NCBI GenBank assembly: GCA_027365105.1 | Contig: DAHXNZ010000006.1 | Location: forward strand, 1-64,000 | Length of the DNA stretch: 64,000 nucleotides | Reading direction: 5' to 3' | From: Thermoplasmata archaeon | GTDB lineage: Archaea; Thermoplasmatota; Thermoplasmata; Lutacidiplasmatales; UBA184 | Shown here: positions 29,892-38,900 of the stretch, piece after piece | How the letters are laid out: each line of letters opens with the position of its first letter | How positions within the stretch are numbered: position 1 is the stretch's first letter | The notes under the pieces: generated by a model | What the model saw: the letters and a program-made list of their open reading frames with translations, nothing else | Told to the model about the DNA's origin: nothing | Database searches by the model: none | Position numbers and translations under genes: made by a program

Positions 29892-31825
29892 AGGGTAATC
29901 CTCTTCTGTTCGGCCTCAACCTGGGCGCGTCGGCTTCGATACATCCGGAACAGTGGGATAGTGATCAGGGCCAGGGCCACGAGCCCGAGCACGATTCCGA
30001 CCGATAGGATCGGCAGGTACGTCGTGGACGTGGCGGAGAACGTGCCCGTGGCGTACGGGATCACGACCGAGACCACCCCACCTGAGTCGAGGGTCAACGG
30101 AACCGAAATCCGATGGCCGTCCAGCGTGACCGACAAGGTGTAGCTTCCGGGGAAGAGGAAGAGATACCCCGTACCGGAGGGCCCCGACAGGCTACCGACC
30201 CCGACGGGGCTCGCGACGGTGGTCTCCGACCAGCTGCGGTTCGAGAGGGTGAAGGTGAAGCCGGTGGCCAAGGTGAGGGTCGACAGATCCTCGGCCTGGA
30301 CGAAGACGAGCCCCGTCCCATTGGGGGGGGCCGGACTGGGCGGGCCGACCACGTAGTAGGTCGTGTTGCCGGACGTCAGCGCGTCCCCGTAGACGTCCTT
30401 GGCCAGGAGGGAGAACTCCAGGGAGGCCCCGCTCGGGAGACCGGGGAGAACGTAGTAGGTGGTGTTCGGCGAGGCAAACAGCATCGGCACGTTGCCCTGG
30501 GCGACGCCGCCCTGGTAGGCGTACGCAAAGTGGACGACCGCCTGGGAGATCGTGACGTTGGGCATCGGCTCATGGAGGCTGATATTGACCGACTGCCCGC
30601 TCGCCAAGGGGCCAGCCCCCGGCGCAAAGATGTTCGGACTCGCGGTGATCTGGGCATTCTCGGCCAACCCTTGGCTGCGATTGGGCCACGCCCCGGCCGA
30701 ACCCCAAGTGAAGTTGTAGGTGGGGCTGAAAATCGGATCGATCTCCCCGCCCCGCCAGACCATCCACGCCGAGATATTGAAGGTGACATGCGTGTCCGGG
30801 TACGGACCCAGCGCGGCGCTGAGATTCTCGAAGGTGTGGTTGACCGGTGAGAAGGAGATCGAATAGGTGCCGGTAAAGTTCCCGGTGAGGTTGAACGTCA
30901 GGAGGGCCTCGGGGATCCCGGGACCCAGCCGCCCATTCGGCCCCGTCGACTCCAGCATGATCCCCATGCTCTGGACCGGGTTGGGAGGATAGTAGGGCGG
31001 GCTGGTGACCGACGGGGTCGTGACGATGTGGATGTCGTTCGAGAAGTTGGTGGACCACCAAGGTCCCTGCACCTGGAACTCCCAGGAAGCGTTGGCCGGA
31101 ATGCCCGGGTAGGGGGCCGGTTCTGAGTACTCGCTCGTCGAGGAGATCACCGACGGGGCCGCATACTGAGACTGTAGGCTGACGTTGAACCAGACCGACG
31201 AGCCCGGGACGAAGTACTTGTAGATGTTGAAGTAAAAGGCGGCCGACTCCGGCGCCGACGGGTTCACGTACATCGGAAGCGACACGGGAGTGCCCTGGTA
31301 GCTGAACCCCGGGAGCGGAGGGTACGCCTGGGAGGGGGTGGGCCACGCGATGCCCCAGATCGTCACAATCCCGGCCAGGATCGGAACGTTGGTGGTCACG
31401 TTCATCCAGAATCCGTTCAGGTAGGTCGGGAGAACGTTCGTGCAGGGAACCGTCTGGAAGTTTCCCTGGGAGAGGTTGGCCTCTCCCGGGACGTTGAAGC
31501 TCACCAGCACATCGTTGAAGAACGAGGCCGAGTTCCAGTCGGGGGCGTTCTGCGGGGTCGGGCAGCGGACCGGCGTGCCGGGCACCGGCGGGGCGGAGTC
31601 CGAGGTGCCGACAGGGTGGGACGCGGTGGAGGGGAGACCCGGAGCCGACGCGAGCGAAGGCGGCGGCAGGCCGGCCGAGGTGACGAGGCCCGGAGATTCT
31701 GCCGCCGACAACGCAGCCGTGCCGGCCGAGGAGGATGCGCCGGGGGAAAGACTGCCCCCCACGCCCATCAGGAGCAGGAGCCCGACCATGGCGAGCGCGA
31801 CCGCCAAACTGTACCGACGCCTCAT
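29888..31825 (-). CDS. Type I-like surface protein, C-terminal TM and short tail ending QKRITL
   Basis: Signal-like N-terminus (SLAVALAMVGLLLLMGVGGSL), sequon-rich ectodomain, TM (YLPILSVGIVLGLVALALITIPLF), tail RMYRSRRAQVEAEQKRITL. Overlaps the AAA+ gene start by 4 nt. Confidence 0.7.
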   Translation of the reverse strand: MRRRYSLAVALAMVGLLLLMGVGGSLSPGASSSAGTAALSAAESPGLVTSAGLPPPSLASAPGLPSTASHPVGTSDSAPPVPGTPVRCPTPQNAPDWNSASFFNDVLVSFNVPGEANLSQGNFQTVPCTNVLPTYLNGFWMNVTTNVPILAGIVTIWGIAWPTPSQAYPPLPGFSYQGTPVSLPMYVNPSAPESAAFYFNIYKYFVPGSSVWFNVSLQSQYAAPSVISSTSEYSEPAPYPGIPANASWEFQVQGPWWSTNFSNDIHIVTTPSVTSPPYYPPNPVQSMGIMLESTGPNGRLGPGIPEALLTFNLTGNFTGTYSISFSPVNHTFENLSAALGPYPDTHVTFNISAWMVWRGGEIDPIFSPTYNFTWGSAGAWPNRSQGLAENAQITASPNIFAPGAGPLASGQSVNISLHEPMPNVTISQAVVHFAYAYQGGVAQGNVPMLFASPNTTYYVLPGLPSGASLEFSLLAKDVYGDALTSGNTTYYVVGPPSPAPPNGTGLVFVQAEDLSTLTLATGFTFTLSNRSWSETTVASPVGVGSLSGPSGTGYLFLFPGSYTLSVTLDGHRISVPLTLDSGGVVSVVIPYATGTFSATSTTYLPILSVGIVLGLVALALITIPLFRMYRSRRAQVEAEQKRITL

Positions 31826-33822
31826 AGCGTGACCCTCTTCATGTCTTCCTGGTGGCGCTTTCGCACCGCCGAGTACCAGCCCACGAGCGGAACGATCAGA
31901 ATCGCGACCGCGATGAGGCCGCCGATGCTTCCCCAGAGAGCTGCGCTGCTGACCGAGGGGGAGGCGACGGGGGACGGGGCGGTGGAGTTGAGCCAGAAGA
32001 TCAGCAGGTTGCCTCGTTGGACCACGAGGTAGTGGGGGGTCACCTTGAGCGAACCGTCGCCCGCCATCCCGTGGGTGGCCACGATCGTCACGTTGGCGGC
32101 GAGCGGGGCGGCGGCCCCGGCCGGAATGAAGCCCGGGTCGTTGATGGTCACCAGGTAGCTCGCGTTGGCCGGCGCCAGGATCGGGCTCATCGACGCCTGG
32201 GCGGAGGTCGGATACGCGAGGCCGTAGGTGGTCCGCGTGCTCACCGAATAGTACCCGCCGAGGGCGCTGATCGAAACCCTCGCACCGGAAACCCAGGCCC
32301 CGCTCCCGGCGTCGTGCACCGCGACGTAAAAGAACGTGCTGTTCTGGGGGATCGACGGAAGGAGGGTCGTGACCGAGGCCGTGGTGTACTCATAGGCCGG
32401 GGAGACTTCGTAGCCTTGGGCGAAATCGTAGGCCCCGACCGTGAAGTTGACGTAGGCCCCGGCCGGAAGCGGCGGAAAGGTCGTGTTGAACTCGATCGAC
32501 GATCGCCGGACCAAGGGGATGACCACGATCGTCGTCGTCCGCAGGACGGGTAGGCTGATCGTCAGGGTGGCCTTCGCGGAAGCGATGGCGCTCCCCGGGT
32601 TCTGGCTGAGGAGCTGCAGACTCAGCGGTGTTCCGGGCGGAAGGATCGTGACATTCCCCAGGTTCGGTGGGGCGGAGATGTTCGGCTGGGTCACGATGGA
32701 CAGGTCGCTCGAGAACTGGCCCGTCAGGAAACTGCCGTTGCCGTTGACGGAGTACGAAAAGACCGGGGAGACGATCCAGTCGCCGTAGGCATCGCTCAGG
32801 AAGACCTGGTAGGTCACGTTCGAACCGGCGACCTGAGCGAGGCCGGCGGGGATCACGAGAACGACGGAATGCAGCTGACCGGATTTGGGCGTCGTGATGA
32901 CTAGGGTGGTCGCGTCGAGACGGGCCCCGGTCGTGGGATCGGTCACGTTGACGTTCACATATCCTTGGCCGATCGAGACGTTCGTACGCTGGTCCAACGG
33001 GGTGGTGCCGATCGAGAGATGGACCGAATCGTTCCAGTTGGGCGCCGTGGGCGTGGCGTTCACCGACGCATCCTGGCCGAAGGCGGAGGTTCCCGCATAC
33101 TGCTGGGAACCGGCATAGGGCGAGTAGGGCCACGCACCGGAGTAGGTATACTTGTACTGTCCGCTCTGGGCGTGGGAGAAGATCCCGGAGTTGTTGAACG
33201 TCAGTCCGATCGACCAGGTCATCGTCATGCCGGGGGCGAAGTTGAGCTGGCCGGTCCGCGAGTAGGCCGAGATGTTGACCAGGTACCACCACGGGTAGGT
33301 CCGGTTGGTCGGGACGTACGACGGGCCCTGCCAATAGGCGAGGGTGGAGGAATGGTAGACCGACCCGTCATAAGGCGAGTAAAACGGGTTCCCGTTCCAC
33401 GTGACCCCCGTGACGTTCAGAACGACCGGAGAATCCGGCCCCGAGTAGGGAGCATTCGTCCAATTGAGGGGAGTGGCCGACTTGATATAGAGGGGAAGGG
33501 CCGTGGTCACATTGGGCTGGACGGACGAGAAGAAGCTGGGGGCGATCGGGACGACCTGCGGCTCACCCGGGCTCGCAATCGAGACGCAGATCCCGGTGTA
33601 AATCGTGAGGCAGGGCGGATTGAACGGCGACGGGGTTCCGGACGAGCCGACCGCCGTACTGGCGGCGGAGCCGGCCGGGCCGGCCACCCGGATGGGAACC
33701 CCGCCCAGGAGCATCCCCACCACGAGGAAGAGACCCAGGCTCAGGCCGAAGATCCAGTTCGGCTTGTGTCGAATTCGATAGTTGTACGATGCGCTCCTAG
33801 CGGGCTTCATTGCAGAATCCAT
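31822..33822 (-). CDS. Type I-like surface protein, C-terminal TM and short tail ending MKRVTL
   Basis: N-terminal TM (FGLSLGLFLVVGMLLGGVPI), sequon-rich ectodomain, TM (AALWGSIGGLIAVAILIVPLVGWY), tail SAVRKRHQEDMKRVTL. Overlaps the next gene by 4 nt. Confidence 0.7.
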   Translation of the reverse strand: MDSAMKPARSASYNYRIRHKPNWIFGLSLGLFLVVGMLLGGVPIRVAGPAGSAASTAVGSSGTPSPFNPPCLTIYTGICVSIASPGEPQVVPIAPSFFSSVQPNVTTALPLYIKSATPLNWTNAPYSGPDSPVVLNVTGVTWNGNPFYSPYDGSVYHSSTLAYWQGPSYVPTNRTYPWWYLVNISAYSRTGQLNFAPGMTMTWSIGLTFNNSGIFSHAQSGQYKYTYSGAWPYSPYAGSQQYAGTSAFGQDASVNATPTAPNWNDSVHLSIGTTPLDQRTNVSIGQGYVNVNVTDPTTGARLDATTLVITTPKSGQLHSVVLVIPAGLAQVAGSNVTYQVFLSDAYGDWIVSPVFSYSVNGNGSFLTGQFSSDLSIVTQPNISAPPNLGNVTILPPGTPLSLQLLSQNPGSAIASAKATLTISLPVLRTTTIVVIPLVRRSSIEFNTTFPPLPAGAYVNFTVGAYDFAQGYEVSPAYEYTTASVTTLLPSIPQNSTFFYVAVHDAGSGAWVSGARVSISALGGYYSVSTRTTYGLAYPTSAQASMSPILAPANASYLVTINDPGFIPAGAAAPLAANVTIVATHGMAGDGSLKVTPHYLVVQRGNLLIFWLNSTAPSPVASPSVSSAALWGSIGGLIAVAILIVPLVGWYSAVRKRHQEDMKRVTL

Positions 33823-33828
33823 GACTGC

Positions 33829-35970
33829 CTACTCCATCCGACCGAAGGCGGGGGAACTCTCGGGCGACTCCTTCGATGCATCGGGCTTCTTCAGGCCCGC
33901 CATGGCCCCGGCCTTCATGGCCACCGGCCGATGCTTGAGTCCGATCCGGGTGAACCCGGCCGCCAGCAGGCCGGCCGCGACCCCTTGGAGGGTGATGTTG
34001 CTGACCACCACCGACTGACCGACCCCGACCTGCTGGGGGACCGTCAGGGGCGGCGAAATCGAAACGGGCGCCGGGGGTGGAGGCGGCGGGGGCGGGGGCG
34101 GCGGGGGCGTTCCGGTGACCAAAGAGACCGCCTGTTCGACCGTGACCTGGGCCAGGGGGAACGACTGCACGATGAAGGTGGTGTTGTCGCTCGATAGATA
34201 CGACGCCCAGGTGAAGCGCGAAGCGACGGCCCCGCTTCCCGAAGCCTCACAGGTGGGGGTCGTGCAGGCGTCCACGGGCACGGTGCTATAGGGGGCTCCC
34301 GTGGCGATCACGTTGAACGACGCTTGCCAGAGATCCCCCACCTGCAGGATGTTCCGGGACGCATTGGTGGACCAGTTCCAGGCCAGGGCCTCGACGCCAT
34401 TCGTGTGGACGATCGTCGGGATCGTCTGGCAGTCCTTGACCGCGACCCCGCCCTCCGTGCACGACGCCGTGGCATTCAGGGAGGGGTCGAGGGCGATGTT
34501 CCCGAAGGGAACGAAGCTGAAAATCGGATGGGAGGTGCCGAGCGCCACATCGACCGCGCGGACCGGGCCGAAGGAGATCTGACGCAAGGCGTTCAGGAGG
34601 TACGGATTGGCGGTGTTGGGAGTTTCGACGTTGTTGCCGAACGGCACGTACTGGAGGTTGCCCGCCTGGCCGTTGGGGCACGTGAAGTATGAAGGGCCGT
34701 TCCAAGATCCGCCCGTGGCGGCCGCCATCGCGCACCCCGCGAGCAGGATGTTGTTGACGTCCTGGATGACGGCCGGGCCGCCGGGACCCCCCCCGGGGCG
34801 GCCGGTCGGCCAGGAGCGACACGTGTAGTCGGTCACACAGTTGGGCAGGTCGATCACGTCGACGGTACAGACACCTCCGACCGATCCGACGCAGGCCGGC
34901 GCCGTGTGGGTCAAGGCGGCGATCGAATCCTGGGGATTCCCGTTCTGGCTCTGCACCCAACCCTCGCCCGCCGGCTGGGTCGCTTCCGGGAAGACGTACG
35001 CCGGTTCACTGGTCGCCCCGTAGCAGGACGGCCCCGTGGGATCCCCATCGTAGAAGTACATCATGCTCATCGACACGCAGTAGTTCTCGGGGTAGCTCGG
35101 ATCGAGGGGGGCCGTGCTGGTCATGAGGACGACCACATGGTGCGTGTTGTTCGACCAGGAAAGCCCGCTCCCAATGATGGTCCCGTAGAGCGAGGTGATC
35201 GAGGAGGAGGTGAGCACATTGTCCGCCGCGTCACTGTCTTCATAGGTATATCCTCCCCCCAGGACGGACTGTTGGAACGTGCTGCGGACCTCGGCCCCGA
35301 AGTACTGGGCCGGAACGAAGTCCTGGATATCGACATGGTACTCGCTCCCATCGCCGTCATTCCAGGCATCGGCGTACTCGGCAAAATAGTCGACCAGGGC
35401 GAACGAGACATGGGAATGGGGGTTTGCCGCCTGGATCGAATTGGCGATCGATTGGGCGTTGGCCACGAAGAAGGGCACGCCGTTGGACTCCTCGCAGTAG
35501 GGGTGGTAAGGCGCCGCTGCGCAGGCGTCCGTACCGAACTCCGCGGTGTTCGGGGTGGCCACCCCGTCGTAGGGCGAAGTCTCAATCACGAACGCCACCT
35601 GGACGTTCGGATAGACGAGTTGGCTCGCGAGGCCCGCGAACGCGGTCATGGTGACCCGGGCCGCCCCGACGCCCGCCGGGCAGGCGAGCGACTGCTGGGC
35701 ACAAATGGCGGTGGGGGCGGCGGTGATCCCCAGCTGGAGTTGAGGAGCGCTGGACGAAAACCCCGAGATGGGGGCCCCGCTGGCCGTGGCCAGTGCCGGG
35801 GAAAAGCTCGACACCGTCGAGGCGGAGCGCGGAGCCACCGTGATCACGCCGTTGGCCTGGCCGATCGCCGATCCGACCACCATGGCCAGTGCGGCCACCA
35901 ACAGCACCGCCACCGGGAGCCGACTGGTCCAGCGCGTCGTTGTCGTCCCTGATTGCCTTCGCTTCATCAT
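33829..35970 (-). CDS. Secreted/surface protein with von Willebrand A-like region (degenerate MIDAS), polyproline linker and C-terminal hydrophobic segment
   Basis: VQVAFVIETSPYDG ... HVSFALVDYF ... NTHHVVVLMTSTAP follows the strand pattern of vWA folds. Polyproline PPPPPPPPPPPP precedes the C-terminal hydrophobic segment. Confidence 0.6.
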   Translation of the reverse strand: MMKRRQSGTTTTRWTSRLPVAVLLVAALAMVVGSAIGQANGVITVAPRSASTVSSFSPALATASGAPISGFSSSAPQLQLGITAAPTAICAQQSLACPAGVGAARVTMTAFAGLASQLVYPNVQVAFVIETSPYDGVATPNTAEFGTDACAAAPYHPYCEESNGVPFFVANAQSIANSIQAANPHSHVSFALVDYFAEYADAWNDGDGSEYHVDIQDFVPAQYFGAEVRSTFQQSVLGGGYTYEDSDAADNVLTSSSITSLYGTIIGSGLSWSNNTHHVVVLMTSTAPLDPSYPENYCVSMSMMYFYDGDPTGPSCYGATSEPAYVFPEATQPAGEGWVQSQNGNPQDSIAALTHTAPACVGSVGGVCTVDVIDLPNCVTDYTCRSWPTGRPGGGPGGPAVIQDVNNILLAGCAMAAATGGSWNGPSYFTCPNGQAGNLQYVPFGNNVETPNTANPYLLNALRQISFGPVRAVDVALGTSHPIFSFVPFGNIALDPSLNATASCTEGGVAVKDCQTIPTIVHTNGVEALAWNWSTNASRNILQVGDLWQASFNVIATGAPYSTVPVDACTTPTCEASGSGAVASRFTWASYLSSDNTTFIVQSFPLAQVTVEQAVSLVTGTPPPPPPPPPPPPAPVSISPPLTVPQQVGVGQSVVVSNITLQGVAAGLLAAGFTRIGLKHRPVAMKAGAMAGLKKPDASKESPESSPAFGRME
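34065..34113. repeat. Low-complexity GGN/CCN trinucleotide tract encoding polyproline
   Basis: gcgccgggggtggaggcggcgggggcgggggcggcgggggcgttcc; minus strand encodes GTPPPPPPPPPPPPAP. Confidence 0.7.
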
Positions 35971-38900
35971 ATCTTTCTCCCCCAGACCAGCACTCCAAGA
36001 ATCCCGACGGCGGCCGCTGAGATGCCAAGCGCCGCCGCGATCCAGGCGCCCGAATTCGAGCCGGCCGGCGACGGTACCGCAGTGAGCGTGTAATTGAGGG
36101 ACAGGGTCGGGGCCGCGACCGTGGCGCCGGGAGAGATACTGTAGAATCCGGGGGCCTCCACGACGATCGTATACTGCCCGTAGTAGACCGAGAGCGTGAG
36201 GCTCCCGAGCGCATCCGCTCGGCCCGAATAGGATACCGCCGCCCCATCGACCGCCGTGCCGTAGACCAGGACCGAAGCGTTCGTCAAGGGTCCGCCCCCG
36301 CCGGCGCTCGAGCGCAGGTCGAGCCCCAGGCTGGAGAGCGGAGGGAAGAGCCGCACCGTGCGGTTGACCGAAGCGCCGGAAATCACGATCTGGAAGATGG
36401 TCGGTGCATACAGCGCCGACGAGTTGGGCGCGGTCGCGGCGAAGACGTAGGTCCCGTTCGGCAGTTCAGTGGAGAACTGGCCGCCGGGACCCGAAGTGGC
36501 CGAAGGACCGGTCAGCGAGGTTTCCATGATGGAGACGTTCGAAAGGACGCTCCCGCTCAGGCCATCGATCGTCTGGCCCTGGAAGAGGTAGAGGAAGGGC
36601 GCCAAGGTGGCGTCAAGACCGGCCACGGCACCCGAGACGGTCAACGGGGTGGTGACCGGGAGGAAGCCCGGTTGCGCAAAGATGACCGCATAGGTGCCCG
36701 GGAGAACCTGCGCCTGGTAGTGGCCCAAGAAGTTCGTCGTCGTGGAGTAGGCGGTGGCGTTCCCCACCTTGAAGATTACGGTCGCCCCGGGGAGGGCCAC
36801 CCGCTGGGTCCCGTTGAGTCGGCTCACCACACCCGAAATGGAGTACGTCACCTCCTGGCTGACCGGGATCAGCAACATCGCCGGGACGGTCCGTGTCGTC
36901 CCGCTCTGGATCGAATACCGGGCGAATCCGGTCTGGTAGCCTGAGGCCGCGATGCTGAGATCCACCCGGCCGCTGGAGGCCGAGAGCCGGTAGAGGCCGG
37001 CGCCCGTGGTCCGGACCGGGGTATCGCAACTCATCCAGAGCAGAACGGGACAGCCCGAGACGATGGCATTGGCCACCGGAGCGCCGGTGACGGCATTCTG
37101 GACCCGCCCCAGCACGATGCCGTACTCCTGGACAAAGAGCGACCCTAGCGAAAGGACCTCGCCGGGGCGGAGGGAGATCGGCAGGTACGTTGAGTTGTAG
37201 AATGGGAAGGAGACCGCCACGACGTACTGCGCCGCCGGGACCGAGAGAGAGAAGGAGCCGTTCGGCGTGGTGTGGTACTGGAACGAACACGGGCCGGTCG
37301 GCACCCCGATCGGTGAGCAGAGGCTGATCGAGGCGTTCGGCAGCGAAAGGCCGATCGGAAGACCGATGACACTTCCGGTCACGAGCCCATACTCCTGCAT
37401 CTCGTAGGGGGGGGCCATGAGATAGCGATCGGAAGATACGGTGACGACCTCCGTGTAGTTGCCGATGTAGTTGACGGCCGTCACGGTGATTCCGACCCGG
37501 CCGGGCGCAACGGCCGCCCAGTAGACTCCCGAAAGGTTGGTGGTGACGGTGACGCACTCGGGCGAGAAGGTCGTGTTCGCCGGGCAGACCGTGACGGCCG
37601 CGCCCGCGACCGGTAGGCCGGAGGGCTCGCCGATGACCAGGCCGGCCAGGACGCCCTCCCCGGTGAGGTTGATCGTGCGGAAGACGGTCATCTGCCCCGG
37701 GAGCACGGCAAAGTGCGCCGTCGTGTTGGTCAGGTAGCCCTCGGCCGAGACCTGGAGGTAGTCCGCAGGTCCGACGGGGGCGTCGACCATGAACTCGCCG
37801 AGGCCGTTGGCCGCCAGTGCCGTGGTGATCCCGTAGGCCGGGTCGGAACTCTGGACGCTGACGGACGCCGCCGCAACGGCCCCATCGTGGACGGGATCCA
37901 CGATCGTCCCGATGTACGACCCCGGGGTCGAATAGTTCAACTCCGAACTCCGGACCCAGCCCCACGGCTGGAGCCCGAGGTCCCCGGTACCATTGGTCGA
38001 GTTCAGGTAGGTGGTCTGCCCGGTCCGGACCTCCGCCACCATGGTGGTGTTGTTGTAATCCCCGGTACCCCCGATCGAGAATCGGACCGATAGCCCCACC
38101 GGTGCGGAGATGTTGACGTAGCCTCCGCCGTTGGCCGAGCCGGAGGTGGAGACGGTCAGGCCGGCCACGGTGGTGAAGGAGGACGAAAGGCCCACGCCTT
38201 GCGCCGGCAGGCCCGTGATCGAGTTGACGATGGTAGCCACCGCCCACCCGAAGGCGGTCAGGTTCACGGTCGGGAAGGTATAGGTCAGGTTCGGCGTCGC
38301 CAAGGAGACGGCCTGGAGGTTATGGAGCGTGACCGGGAAGTACATTTGGGAATCCCCCACCGTGAGCGTAAGCGCGGCCGCCCCGCCGGCCGCCAGGTAG
38401 AGGGCAATCTCACCCGCGCCGTTGGTCACCCCCGAGGCTTGTCCGTTGCGTCCGGATCCCGCGTGGGAAGTGAGGGAGACGGAGGTCCAGATCACCGGCT
38501 GGGTGAAGACTCCACTGGACGCATTGTAGGAAGCGTTGTTGACCGTCGTGACCAGGTAGGCCAGGAAGATGTCCAGGGGGACCGGCGTGGTCACGTTCGT
38601 TTCTGGCGCGCTGGCATTGAAGGAGGTCGAGTTCCGGACAAAGCCCCCGGCCCCGCTCGAGGCGCCCCCCAGGAAGGTCGGAATCACCGTGAGCGTCAGG
38701 TAGGTCCCCGAGATCGTCTGCACCATGAAGAGACCGGCCGAATCGACGGGAGCGGTGTTGCTGCAGAAGGTCAACCCGGTCGTACAGACCTGGGCCTCGG
38801 ACGGAGGGCCCATCAGGATCGAAACATTCGCCAAGCTGCTGGGGTTGACGACCTGAATCGTGTCCCAGGGGTTGATGTAGGCCCGACCGGAGACCCAGTT

